A DNA stretch of 64,000 nt, from assembly GCA_934271255.1 (NCBI GenBank), contig CAKQQS010000004.1, positions 1 through 64,000 of the forward strand. Reading direction: 5' to 3'. Below the pieces are notes generated by a model that was given only the letters and a program-made list of their open reading frames with translations, ran no database searches and had not been told where the DNA came from. A program made the translations under genes and the position numbers. Shown here piece after piece: positions 42,731 to 51,401 of this stretch. Source of the stretch: an uncultured Clostridia bacterium (GTDB lineage: Bacteria; Bacillota; Clostridia; Christensenellales; Borkfalkiaceae). Positions within the stretch are counted from its first letter, which is position 1. Each line of letters opens with the position of its first letter.

Positions 42731-42918
42731 TTTACACCTTTTTATACTTTTTACCGATTTTTAAATATTTTAATTTGCGGTTTTTTGTCGATTTTTACAA
42801 AAACGCTCGTTTTTTTGCTTTTTAAAAATCTCACTTTTTACCGATTTTTGCAATTTTCGTTATTTTACGTATATTTATTTTACACCTTTTTTATAATTTT
42901 TGCAAGAAAAAAAGACAA
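42731..42918 (-). promoter_or_regulatory. nadE promoter and A-rich leader with internal duplications
   Basis: TTGTCT (42913-42918), a 17-nt spacer and TATAAA (42890-42895) form a promoter giving a leader of about 150 nt. Within it a 16-bp sequence, CTTTTTACCGATTTTT (plus strand), occurs exactly at 42747-42762 and 42834-42849. The TTTTACACCTTTTT segment that covers the ribosome-binding site is repeated near 42880. The leader thus looks like a partial tandem duplication of the gene start region, or paired operators. Confidence 0.5.
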
Positions 42919-42925
42919 CGTTTAA

Positions 42926-43012
42926 CGGCGTGGCGATAATTTTTTATCGCCACGCCGCAATTTTCTTTGTCCCGACAAAAAACCACCCCCGACGGCGAAT
43001 GCCGTCGGGGGT
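42926..43012 (-). terminator. typA terminator and a second strong hairpin
   Basis: ACCCCCGACGGC (42985-42996) pairs with 43001-43012 and is followed on the minus strand by GGTTTTTTG, a good terminator for typA. Next, CGGCGTGGCGATAA (42926-42939) pairs perfectly with 42944-42957; this second stem has no T-run and overlaps the region just upstream of the nadE promoter. Confidence 0.8.
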
Positions 43013-43017
43013 AAAAA

Positions 43018-44859
43018 TCAGTCTTCTATTAAACCTTTCAACACTTTGCTAGCGTGTTTAAGTCTTAATTCTGTGTTTAAAATCTTTTTTCTTATTCTTA
43101 TCGATTTCGGCGTAACTTCCATTACTTCGTCGTCGTTTAAAAATTCCATAGCGTCTTCGAGTCCCATTTTTCTGGGCGTTTCGAGTCTTAACGCGTCGTC
43201 GCTTGCGGAAGAACGGGTATTCGTTAAATGCTTTTTCTTACAGACGTTGACGACTATGTCCCCTTCTTTGGGAGAAACTCCTACTACCATACCTTCGTAA
43301 ACTTCCGTGCCGGGCGTGATAAACAAACTGCCCCTGCCTTGCGCGTTGAACAAGCCGTAAGTTACCGCTTCGCCCGTTTCAAACGCTACCAACGAGCCCG
43401 TCGAACGGCGGGGTAAATCCCCTTTGTACGGTTCGTAACCCATAAATATCGTGTTGAAAACGCCTTCGCCTTTGGTATTCGTCAAAAACTCGCTCTTGTA
43501 TCCGAAAAGTCCGCGTTCGGGTACGGAAAACTCTAACCTTATACGGCTGCCTATGTTTTCCATTTGAATAAGTTCGCCTTTTCTGTCCCCCATCGCCGAG
43601 AAAACGGAGCCCGTAGCGTCTTGCGGAACGTCTACGACGAGCCTTTCGATAGGTTCGCATCTGACGCCGTCTATCGTTTTAAACAAAACCTTTGCCGGCC
43701 CTACCTGAAACTCGTACCCTTCTCTGCGCATGTTTTCTACTAATATGGAAAGGTGCATTTCGCCCCTGCCGCAAACTCTGTACGAATCGGCGGATTCCGT
43801 GTTTTCTACTCTTAACGAAACGTCTTTTAACAGTTCCTTAAACAGTCTGTCGTGAAGGTGTCTGGTCGTTACGTATTTGCCTTCTTTACCCGCAAACGGG
43901 CTGTCGTTTACCGAGAACGTCATTTCTACGGTAGGTTCGCTTATTTTTACGAACGGAACGGGTTCAACCGCCGCAGGACTGCACACGCTGTCGCCTATCG
44001 AAACGTTTTCAAGCCCCGATATACATACGATATCGCCCGCTTTCGCCGTTTCGACGGGACTTCTTTCAAGTCCGTCTATCTGATACAAACTTACTATTTT
44101 GCCGTTGCCCGAAACGCTTGAATTGTTGTAGTTGCAAAGGTGAACGGTATCGTTTACTTTAACGACTCCGCGTTCTATTCTTCCTATACCTATTCTTCCG
44201 ACGTAATCGTTATAATCGATTGACGAAACGAGCATTTGGAAAGGTCCTTCGTCGTCAACTTGTTGCGGGGGAAAATGGTTTATAATCGTTTCAAACAAGG
44301 GTTTTAAGTCGACGCCCTGAACGTCGGGGTCGAGAGTCGCCGTTCCTTGTCTTCCCGAACAGAAAACGATAGGACTTTCAAATTGATCGTCCGTTGCGTT
44401 AAGGTCGAGTAAAAGGTCTAATATCTCGTCCTGAACTTCTTTTATTCTCGCGTCGGGACGGTCTATTTTATTTACGACTAAAATTAGTTTATGCCCGAGT
44501 TCCAACGCTTTTTGCATAACGAATCGGGTTTGGGGCATAGGTCCTTCCGCCGCGTCTATCAAAACCAGAACGCCGTTTACCATTTTAAGAACGCGTTCTA
44601 CTTCCCCGCCGAAATCCGCGTGCCCCGGAGTGTCTACCAGATTTATTTTAATATCTTTGTAGTATACGGACGTGTTTTTTGCAAGTATCGTGATTCCGCG
44701 TTCTCTTTCGATGTCGTTTGAATCCATAACCCTGTCCGCTACTTGTTGATTAGCCCTGAATATTCCGCCCTGTTTCAACATTTCGTTGACGAGCGTCGTT
44801 TTACCGTGATCGACGTGCGCTATAATCGCGACGTTTCTTAAATCGTTTCTGGTAATCAC
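43018..44859 (-). CDS. typA: Ribosome-associated GTPase TypA/BipA
   Basis: TypA is an EF-G-like translational GTPase involved in 50S assembly and stress growth. The 613-aa protein has G1 AHVDHGKTT, G3 DTPGHADFGGEVER, G4 NKIDRPDA, EF-G-like domains and the TypA-specific C-terminal domain (VTPKSIRIRKKILN). The start is GTG at 44859 with GGGAG eight nt upstream. A promoter lies at 44904-44932. Confidence 0.97.
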   Translation of the reverse strand: MITRNDLRNVAIIAHVDHGKTTLVNEMLKQGGIFRANQQVADRVMDSNDIERERGITILAKNTSVYYKDIKINLVDTPGHADFGGEVERVLKMVNGVLVLIDAAEGPMPQTRFVMQKALELGHKLILVVNKIDRPDARIKEVQDEILDLLLDLNATDDQFESPIVFCSGRQGTATLDPDVQGVDLKPLFETIINHFPPQQVDDEGPFQMLVSSIDYNDYVGRIGIGRIERGVVKVNDTVHLCNYNNSSVSGNGKIVSLYQIDGLERSPVETAKAGDIVCISGLENVSIGDSVCSPAAVEPVPFVKISEPTVEMTFSVNDSPFAGKEGKYVTTRHLHDRLFKELLKDVSLRVENTESADSYRVCGRGEMHLSILVENMRREGYEFQVGPAKVLFKTIDGVRCEPIERLVVDVPQDATGSVFSAMGDRKGELIQMENIGSRIRLEFSVPERGLFGYKSEFLTNTKGEGVFNTIFMGYEPYKGDLPRRSTGSLVAFETGEAVTYGLFNAQGRGSLFITPGTEVYEGMVVGVSPKEGDIVVNVCKKKHLTNTRSSASDDALRLETPRKMGLEDAMEFLNDDEVMEVTPKSIRIRKKILNTELRLKHASKVLKGLIED

Positions 44860-44903
44860 TGTTTTTTCTCCCGATTTTTTAATTCATTCTCTATAACCGA
44901 ATA

Positions 44904-44932
44904 ATTATTGCACAAAACCGTCTTTTTGTCAA
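44904..44932 (-). promoter_or_regulatory. typA promoter
   Basis: TTGACA (44927-44932), a 17-nt spacer ending in TGC, and AATAAT (44904-44909) on the minus strand. Confidence 0.75.
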
Positions 44933-44944
44933 GAAAAACGTAAA

Positions 44945-44969
44945 CGGCTGACGATTTTTTCGTCAGCCG
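44945..44969 (-). terminator. Terminator of the lipase-like/lipoprotein pair
   Basis: CGGCTGACGA (44945-44954) and TCGTCAGCCG (44960-44969) form a 10-bp stem. On the minus strand it is followed by TTTACGTTTTTC, an imperfect T-run. It lies between the lipoprotein stop and the typA promoter. Confidence 0.7.
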
Positions 44970-44982
44970 CGTGATATTTTTT

Positions 44983-45909
44983 TTATTCCGCCGTTTCGTT
45001 TACAATCCATTTAGCGTACATCGTTTTAACTTCCGTCGTAGGCGTCATTTGATTATCCCATTCGGTTACGCAGGTATCTTCCATATACCAGCCGCCGAAC
45101 GTATACCCTTCTCTCGTAGGAACGGTCGGCAATACGTACGGCGTGTTTTCGTCGACTATCAAATCTATCCAGTAGATTCCTTCGTTCGGCGCGCCTTCGT
45201 AGTTAAACGTAAACACGTAGTTTGGCGTTACAAGATTTTGCACGTACTCTTCAACGGTTTTCACAGGTCGATCACCTAGTATGTCGAATTGTTCGACGAC
45301 CATATCGTAATGTTTTTGCGGTACGGTTGCTATTATACATTTGCCGTATGAATCAAACGTATACTTTGTGGCAGAAAAATAACATTTTTCAACCCTCGTA
45401 TAGGAAAAAGACTCTACGCTCGGTATCATTACCCGCAACCTGTCGTCATAATACGCGCCGTCTTTTGCCTTAAACGTATTTTCAAAAAAAATCTTATCCA
45501 TCGTATACGGAAGATATATTTTTCGTATGTTTTTCCAACTGCTCGGTGCAAGGCTGCTAAGTTCATACATCACCGTATAATAAGACTCTTGCCCCCTCAT
45601 ACCAACTACTCTATATTCCCCGCTTTTTATCGTTTCGGGTATCACGACGGTTTGCGCGTTCTCATCAAAGTCGTATTCGGTATCGTTCTTTTCTTCGTCT
45701 TTTCTTTCAACAAAAAGTTTATGTAAATACGCTTCTTTCTTCTCTTTATTGCAATAATACCTTATATTGTTTTCAATATAATAAAAATATTTTGTGCCGG
45801 GAGCGTTCTCGTCGTAATTATATAAACAGCCTGCAATAAAAACGCACAAAAAATAACAACATAATATTATAGGCAATTCTAAACGTCTTTTTTTACTGAA
45901 CAATTTCAT
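44983..45909 (-). CDS. Lipoprotein with a C-terminal InlB B-repeat
   Basis: The 308-aa protein has a basic start, hydrophobic segment and lipobox ending at C28 (FIAGC). The middle is of unknown type (TVVIPETIKSGEYRVVGMRG suggests a leucine-rich/BspA-like strand segment). Residues 255-300 are an InlB B-repeat end (VPTREGYTFGGWYMEDTCVTEWD). The start overlaps the upstream secreted hydrolase gene by 17 bp, so the two are co-translated and probably act together at the surface. Confidence 0.8.
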   Translation of the reverse strand: MKLFSKKRRLELPIILCCYFLCVFIAGCLYNYDENAPGTKYFYYIENNIRYYCNKEKKEAYLHKLFVERKDEEKNDTEYDFDENAQTVVIPETIKSGEYRVVGMRGQESYYTVMYELSSLAPSSWKNIRKIYLPYTMDKIFFENTFKAKDGAYYDDRLRVMIPSVESFSYTRVEKCYFSATKYTFDSYGKCIIATVPQKHYDMVVEQFDILGDRPVKTVEEYVQNLVTPNYVFTFNYEGAPNEGIYWIDLIVDENTPYVLPTVPTREGYTFGGWYMEDTCVTEWDNQMTPTTEVKTMYAKWIVNETAE

Positions 45910-48031
45910 GATCAGGTACTTCCCTCCATTTATAGATTTTTATCGTCATTTTTATATTTCTGCAATACCAGTCATCGTTTTGTCTTCCGCTACCGGTATA
46001 TCTCAAAACTATTTTCCCGTCGCTAAAATAGGCTAACAGCAAATCAAAATCGGCATTTAAAGTGTAACTCCATTTAGTATCTTTTACTCCGCTGCCATGT
46101 TCTGTTCTGAACTCAGCGATTTTGTCGCTGTCTTTTGTCGCCGACGTATTGAATATTCCTATCCATTGATACCCGTCGTCTTTCTCTTTCACGTCCCCGC
46201 TTATTGTAATTTTTATTCTATCATAAGTAGGTCTCAATGTCGCAAAATCAACACTCATGGAACATTGTTTAAAAAACCATTCCATATCAACTATATCGCA
46301 ATGATTAGACATATACCCGTCGTCCGTTAAAACATCCACTCCCCTATTCGACCTAACTATAACTGCGTCGGATTTTATATCTCTTCCGTCAAAAGGAGCG
46401 GGTTCCATATTTGTAACGCATTTATGTACGAACGAACCCATATCTCTGTATTTGCCCATACTCATTCCCATATCGGTCGCTTCGTCTATCTCGTTTCCCG
46501 TGCCTTCTATATTGCCGGCGTTTCCCGTGCCATAAACAATTTCGTTGACAAAAAACGGATCTCTCGTTTCCAGATTATGTACTATCGGAACTTGGAATTG
46601 AGCAAACTTGTATTCTTGTATATTGTTTAAATCGGAAAAATATTTATAATGCGTATGATCCGAAAATCCTGCGTAACTTATCTTATTATATCGTATTCCC
46701 AGTTGAGAGTTTAAACTTACGAATAAATCATCGAATATAAAAGGATTACCGGCAGGTTTTTGCATATCGTTATTAAACATTGCTTCATCAAAAACTTGCG
46801 TAACCTGCTTTGCAGTAATTCCGTTGCCTATTCCTGCGGCATTAAGTTGTTTTGCAATTTCGCCCGATACAAGATTACCCGCTAACATGTATTTCTCAAA
46901 TGCTGACGGAAACTTTTTAAGATTTTCAAGTTCCGTCGGCGGAATGTTCATAAACTCGGTCATATAATCACTATTTATCAACATTTTTAAATAATTCGTA
47001 CGCATATACCCACCGAGCAATTTTAATTTTATTTTTTTATACAACGGCGTACTTATATTTTCATATACTGTGTTCGCTAACCCGTTATAGATATCGTCTT
47101 CCGGCAAATTATTTGCGCCTAAATAACCCGCATTCCATTTTATAACCATATCGGTTTGTTTTTCTTCATTTTGTATGTCTTGAATCGCTTGGTTTTCCTC
47201 ATTCATCCTTAAATAAGACAAAACACCGGATAATCTACCGAAATTAGAACCGAAATAAGGCGTGCCTATACTTGTAAGAGAATAAACGAGTTCGGGATAA
47301 GCCATAGCAAACGCAAGGTTGGTAAGTCCGCCACGGCTATGCCCTATAAGGTTTATTTTAGGATAAATCGGTCTTCTGTCAACGTCTGTCGTATTTATTT
47401 TTTCGCCGATTTTATTAACAATGCTTAAAAGCATATTTGTAAAAGCTTTAAAGTCTTCTTCATTGCTCCGATCGCTCATACACCCGGCATCGTATATTAC
47501 TATTAAATGCTTCGTCGGATCTAATGCTGATAAATCAAAATCTATTTCGTTTGTGCGGTATACTTTATTGATTCCGCTACCCATAAGTTCTACTTTTTTC
47601 AACTCAAACGAATATTCGTTAACACCCGTCGAATCGGTAGACGAAATTACCGCACGAACAACTTGATTCCCAAGCGCGTTAGATTTAGAACGCAATCTCT
47701 CTATAAGAGAAAACTCGTCGTATGCAAAATGTACGGTTTCATTATTAAGATTGTCCGCCGATATATCATTGCTCCAAACCCTTGCGTCACTACCCATTCC
47801 GTGCGTCAGTACGGTAATAGTCGGAAGATTTAAAAAATACGCATTGTCGGGAAACGCATTTTTATAATCATAATATTTCCCGCTTTCAACGTACTCTATC
47901 CTACGAAAACCGTTTAATGTTTCTTCATCGGCATACGCTTTGTTGTTCGTGATTGCTATCGAACAAACACAGGCTACTGCTAAAAACAGTGCTAGTAAAA
48001 TCATACTTGCTTTTTTGAACTTTTTTGTCAT
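45893..48031 (-). CDS. Secreted alpha/beta-hydrolase (lipase-like)
   Basis: The 712-aa protein has a signal peptide (residues 6-33, ending NKAYA). A hydrolase core follows with an oxyanion-type TVLTHGMGSDARVWSND and the nucleophile elbow LIGHSRGGLTNLAFAMAYPE, typical of lipases and PGAP1-like esterases. A late Asp/His pair (DGYMSNHCDIVDMEWFF) fits the catalytic triad. The C-terminal 130 residues look like a beta domain. Base composition is more AT-rich than the flanking housekeeping genes, suggesting recent acquisition. AAAGGGG precedes the ATG. The substrate is unknown. Confidence 0.82.
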   Translation of the reverse strand: MTKKFKKASMILLALFLAVACVCSIAITNNKAYADEETLNGFRRIEYVESGKYYDYKNAFPDNAYFLNLPTITVLTHGMGSDARVWSNDISADNLNNETVHFAYDEFSLIERLRSKSNALGNQVVRAVISSTDSTGVNEYSFELKKVELMGSGINKVYRTNEIDFDLSALDPTKHLIVIYDAGCMSDRSNEEDFKAFTNMLLSIVNKIGEKINTTDVDRRPIYPKINLIGHSRGGLTNLAFAMAYPELVYSLTSIGTPYFGSNFGRLSGVLSYLRMNEENQAIQDIQNEEKQTDMVIKWNAGYLGANNLPEDDIYNGLANTVYENISTPLYKKIKLKLLGGYMRTNYLKMLINSDYMTEFMNIPPTELENLKKFPSAFEKYMLAGNLVSGEIAKQLNAAGIGNGITAKQVTQVFDEAMFNNDMQKPAGNPFIFDDLFVSLNSQLGIRYNKISYAGFSDHTHYKYFSDLNNIQEYKFAQFQVPIVHNLETRDPFFVNEIVYGTGNAGNIEGTGNEIDEATDMGMSMGKYRDMGSFVHKCVTNMEPAPFDGRDIKSDAVIVRSNRGVDVLTDDGYMSNHCDIVDMEWFFKQCSMSVDFATLRPTYDRIKITISGDVKEKDDGYQWIGIFNTSATKDSDKIAEFRTEHGSGVKDTKWSYTLNADFDLLLAYFSDGKIVLRYTGSGRQNDDWYCRNIKMTIKIYKWREVPDHEIVQ

Positions 48032-48318
48032 AACTTGTTCCCCTTTTTATTTTTTAACAGACTTTCGTCCGTTTTGACCGTTCTTAAAAAAGTAAATTGA
48101 CTATATTTCAAACTAGTATGGTTTTTATACATTGCTTATTATATTGTCTTTGACCACTTACTATATTATTATACACCTATATTAGGTCTATGTCAATACC
48201 CTTTTTTTAAGCCGAGTGTTTTAACTTACAAAAAAGGCGGGTTTTACTGTTATATTTTTTAAAAAACACCCCCGTCTGCTGAATATCTACCGACGGGGGA
48301 ATGTATTTTTTTTATATA
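48032..48318 (-). promoter_or_regulatory. Promoter of the lipase-like operon with spacer palindrome, and the jag terminator
   Basis: TTGACA (48191-48196), a 17-nt spacer and perfect TATAAT (48168-48173). The spacer carries ACCTA-TAT-TAGGT (48175-48187), a candidate operator. The leader is about 130 nt. Upstream, CCCCCGTC (48269-48276) pairs with GACGGGGG (48292-48299) and is followed by TGTTTTTT on the minus strand; it is the terminator of the jag operon. Confidence 0.75.
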
Positions 48319-49098
48319 TTATTCTTCTATTTTTGCGCCGCTGTTACCGAGATACGTTCCGAACGTAATCGTTTTCTTTCTCGGCGCGGAAGTCGGTTTG
48401 TTAGGTTTATTATCGTACTTTTTAAACCCGTCTTTTCTGCCGCCTTTAAAGTCTTTTTTATACCCGTCTTTTTTAGGTGCGAACGCTTTCTTTTCGTTGG
48501 GTACTATTATTACGTATCTGTTAGGTTCTTTACCTTCGCTGGTCGTTGTAACCTTGTCGCTGTTTGCAAGCGTGCTGTGAACGAGTCTTCTTTCAAACGC
48601 GCTCATCGGTTCGAGTCTTACGTCTCTGCCCGTTCTTACCGCTTTCTTTTCAAGATTTTTAGCAAGGTTTATCAACGTCGCCTCTCTCTTTTCTCTGTAA
48701 CCTTCGCAATCGACTACAACTCTTTGGTAAACCGCGTTGCCCGTGTTCGCTACCGCGCCCGCAAGGTTTTGTAAAGAATCCAACATTTCGCCCCTGTACC
48801 CTATAAGGAACGACGAATTAGGCGATACGAGTTCTATTTCTATTTTATCGCTTTCGTTTTTAAGTTGTACTGCGACGGTTTGTCCCATTTTTTCAAACAA
48901 CCCTTCTAAAAACTCAACCGCTTTTTCGCCCGGTGTTTTTTTCACACCGACCGATACGCGCGCTTTTTTAGACTTAAACAAGCCCTTTGCCGGTTCTTCC
49001 AAAACCGTGATTTCCGCTTTATCTCTCTCGATGCCTAACTCTTTAAGGCCTTCTTCGATAGCGTCTTCAACTGTTTTTCCTAAATACTCTTTTGCCAT
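48319..49098 (-). CDS. jag: RNA-binding protein Jag/KhpB
   Basis: The 259-aa protein has an N-terminal Jag-N domain (AKEYLGKTVEDAIEEGLKELG), a KH domain with SFLIGYRGEMLDSLQNL, and an R3H domain (RRLVHSTLANSDKVTTTSEGKEPNRYV). KhpB with KhpA binds RNAs linked to cell elongation and division. A basic, Lys/Gly-rich tail of about 50 residues is added at the C terminus. It follows yidC by 3 nt in the conserved rpmH-rnpA-yidD-yidC-jag order. Confidence 0.95.
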   Translation of the reverse strand: MAKEYLGKTVEDAIEEGLKELGIERDKAEITVLEEPAKGLFKSKKARVSVGVKKTPGEKAVEFLEGLFEKMGQTVAVQLKNESDKIEIELVSPNSSFLIGYRGEMLDSLQNLAGAVANTGNAVYQRVVVDCEGYREKREATLINLAKNLEKKAVRTGRDVRLEPMSAFERRLVHSTLANSDKVTTTSEGKEPNRYVIIVPNEKKAFAPKKDGYKKDFKGGRKDGFKKYDNKPNKPTSAPRKKTITFGTYLGNSGAKIEE

Positions 49099-49101
49099 TT
49101 T

Positions 49102-50601
49102 TTACTCCTTCTTTTCTTTATCTTCTTCAATAATAGTTTTACCTATTACACGTTTGTCGCCCGATCTTACTTCTTCTTTTTTCTTTTTCTTGAAAGAAAG
49201 GTCTACCAAATAATTTATTATAAGCGTCGAAGCGGTTGAGAACAGCGAAGAGAAAACGATGTATATCGAAAACGCCGTGGTATACATAAACGCGAATATA
49301 GCCATCATTATCGGCATTATTATCATCATTATTTTTTGCTGTTTCGCGCCTTTTCCGTCTACGCTTTGAAGTTCTAACTGCGCTTTTTGAGATTTAGTCA
49401 TTATCCATTGCGAAAGCAACGACGTTCCTATAACGAGTACAACCATTATAAAATACCCGTTAGGTTGGTTCTTTTCTTTCGCCAAATCGTGAGTTATTTC
49501 GTTATAATCCCCTTCGGTCATAGATACTTGCGCTTTGCTTTTTAATTTACTCGCGCTGGAAAATACCGTCTTTTCCAAAGGACTGTCGCTCGCCCAGATA
49601 TTGTTTACCCACAAAAATCCTTGATTTTCTTTTTTGAAGGTTTTAGCCGATTCTCTTCTCGCAATCGATTTTATATAATAAGAATATTTATTGAGAATAT
49701 CTTTCTGGTCGGCTATAACGGAAAAATATTCGTTATAATCGTCCCCTTTAAGTTTTATCGTTTCGTCGACTTCGACGGCTTTTACTAACTCTTTAAACCC
49801 TTCGTCTTTTTCAATCGCCGTTTTGTTCGTTAAAAATACTTTTGAATTGCCGACGTAATTTCCGTCTTTTTTTTCTACTTCTACTTTACAGTTTAAAAGA
49901 CCTTTCGCGTAATAAAGGCAAGTTTCCATACCTTCCGCGTCCTTGTCGTATTTTACGCTGAAATCGTAGTTGTTTTCGTCCGACGAAATTATATCCGTTT
50001 TATCGGAGTTCAAAACGTAATAATAAGTAGTTCCTTTTACGGGCGTTCCTATCTTTTTAAGAATAAAGTCGTTATCTATAAACAAATCTTTTTTCGTTTT
50101 TGATATTACTTTTTTATTTTCCGTTTCGCTTATCGTCAAAGTCAAATCTTCGTTGATAAAATTATCGTAAACAACTTTACTGTAAGCAAGACGCATATCC
50201 GAATAATATTCGGTGTTCTGGTATATAGAATATTTGTTAAAACCCGTCAAAACTATAAAGAAAAACACGAGAGTAACTATCGTCGGCAAACACCCGCCGA
50301 GCATCGAATACCCGTTCTTTTTATACAACGCCGTCATTTTTTGGTTATACAACTGTTTGTTGTCGGCGTATTGTTTTTGTAATTTTTCGAGTTGCGGACG
50401 CATCTCTTCCATTTTTAAACTGTTTTTTCTCATCGATATTCTCGACCATACGTCTAACGGAAGAGTTATCAATTTTAATATAAACGTAAACAAAATAATG
50501 CCCAAGCCCATGCTCGAACTTACTTTTATTATTCCGCCTATTATATCGACCAGCCATTTCCAACCGCCGGTATACCTTAAACTTTCAAATACGCTTATCA
50601 T
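49102..50601 (-). CDS. yidC: Membrane protein insertase YidC with a ~250-aa insertion
   Basis: YidC inserts proteins into the membrane alone or with SecYEG. The core segments are present: TM near residues 32-50, a charged cytosolic hairpin (55-95), TM at 101-122 (GGCLPTIVTLVFFFIVL), and the C-terminal segments from residue 380 (FIMVVLVIGTSLLSQWIM; MMIIMPIMMAIFAFMYTTAFSIYIV). At 499 aa it is nearly twice the usual Gram-positive length. The extra ~250 residues (125-378) lie in the outside loop between TM2 and TM3. There is no N-terminal lipobox. The conserved hydrophilic-groove Arg appears to be Lys43. Confidence 0.93.
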   Translation of the reverse strand: MISVFESLRYTGGWKWLVDIIGGIIKVSSSMGLGIILFTFILKLITLPLDVWSRISMRKNSLKMEEMRPQLEKLQKQYADNKQLYNQKMTALYKKNGYSMLGGCLPTIVTLVFFFIVLTGFNKYSIYQNTEYYSDMRLAYSKVVYDNFINEDLTLTISETENKKVISKTKKDLFIDNDFILKKIGTPVKGTTYYYVLNSDKTDIISSDENNYDFSVKYDKDAEGMETCLYYAKGLLNCKVEVEKKDGNYVGNSKVFLTNKTAIEKDEGFKELVKAVEVDETIKLKGDDYNEYFSVIADQKDILNKYSYYIKSIARRESAKTFKKENQGFLWVNNIWASDSPLEKTVFSSASKLKSKAQVSMTEGDYNEITHDLAKEKNQPNGYFIMVVLVIGTSLLSQWIMTKSQKAQLELQSVDGKGAKQQKIMMIIMPIMMAIFAFMYTTAFSIYIVFSSLFSTASTLIINYLVDLSFKKKKKEEVRSGDKRVIGKTIIEEDKEKKE

Positions 50602-50617
50602 CTTTTTTAATTCCTAT

Positions 50618-50860
50618 TTAATACAGCCATTTTTTAACGCTTCTTTTATCGGGGACGGGATCGTATTTTCCCTTATGGAACGGATTGCATCTCAATAACC
50701 TGTACGCCGTCAATAAACTACCTACTATAAATCCCCGTTTTATCAAGGCTTCCACGCAATATTCCGAACAGGTAGGCGTGTATATGCAAGTGCCTCCTAT
50801 TCTTTTTGAAATATGATTTTTATAAAATCTAAGAAAACCTAAAAGTATTTTTTTTCTCAC
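50618..50860 (-). CDS. yidD: Membrane protein insertion efficiency factor YidD
   Basis: The 80-aa protein has the family motif (FYKNHISKR... CIYTPTCSEYCVEALIKRGF... RLLRCNPFHKGKYDPVP) with three conserved cysteines. It assists YidC-dependent insertion. The start overlaps the rnpA stop. Confidence 0.96.
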   Translation of the reverse strand: MRKKILLGFLRFYKNHISKRIGGTCIYTPTCSEYCVEALIKRGFIVGSLLTAYRLLRCNPFHKGKYDPVPDKRSVKKWLY

Positions 50861-51177
50861 TTTAACAACCCGCTCTTTTTTAATAAATAACGCATAGATT
50901 TACAAAACCCTTCGTAATCGTACTCGTTTGAGACTTTGGGTAAAAACACTATATAATAATTTCCCGCGACGTTATCTTTAAAATTAAAAAAAGAAGCACG
51001 TAGCAACCGTTTTACTCTGTTTCTTTTAACGCTGCACCCGTGCTTTTTAGATACCGAGTATCCTATTTTCAATTCGTTGCTTTCAATATAAAGCAAGGTC
51101 AGATTTTGAGAATATACCCTTTTACCGTGTTTGAACACTTTCTCAAAATCTTCCTTTCTTTTAAGCCTTATATCCAT
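50857..51177 (-). CDS. rnpA: Ribonuclease P protein component
   Basis: The 106-aa basic protein assists the RNase P RNA in 5' processing of pre-tRNA. The diagnostic KHGCSVKRNRVKRLLRASF is present, and the N terminus (RLKRKEDFEKVFKHGKRV) is canonical. It lies 15 nt after rpmH and overlaps yidD. Confidence 0.97.
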   Translation of the reverse strand: MDIRLKRKEDFEKVFKHGKRVYSQNLTLLYIESNELKIGYSVSKKHGCSVKRNRVKRLLRASFFNFKDNVAGNYYIVFLPKVSNEYDYEGFCKSMRYLLKKSGLLK

Positions 51178-51192
51178 ATTTTTGCCTTAAAC

Positions 51193-51327
51193 TTACGCGG
51201 ACAATTTATGTCTGCCTTTGTTTCTTCTTCTTTTAAGAACGTTTCTGCCCGACTTGGTCATCATTCTCTTTCTGAATCCGTGTACTTTGCTTCTTTGTCT
51301 TTTTTTAGGTTGATATGTTTGTTTCAT
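51193..51327 (-). CDS. rpmH: 50S ribosomal protein L34
   Basis: A 44-residue frame begins MKQTYQPKKRQRSKVHGF and ends HKLSA, which is the canonical L34 sequence. AAGGAAGG precedes the ATG. Its promoter lies at 51368-51396. It leads the rnpA-yidD-yidC-jag operon. In most bacteria the neighbouring divergent gene is dnaA; here it is dnaN, on the same strand. Confidence 0.97.
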   Translation of the reverse strand: MKQTYQPKKRQRSKVHGFRKRMMTKSGRNVLKRRRNKGRHKLSA

Positions 51328-51367
51328 TTTATTTCCTTCCTTTTAATTTTGATAGAGTCCGCATACT

Positions 51368-51396
51368 ATTTTATTATTTTTTAACGCGTTTGTCAA
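51368..51396 (-). promoter_or_regulatory. rpmH operon promoter
   Basis: TTGACA (51391-51396), a 17-nt spacer and TAAAAT (51368-51373), just after the dnaN stop on the minus strand. Confidence 0.8.
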
Positions 51397-51401
51397 TTAA
51401 A

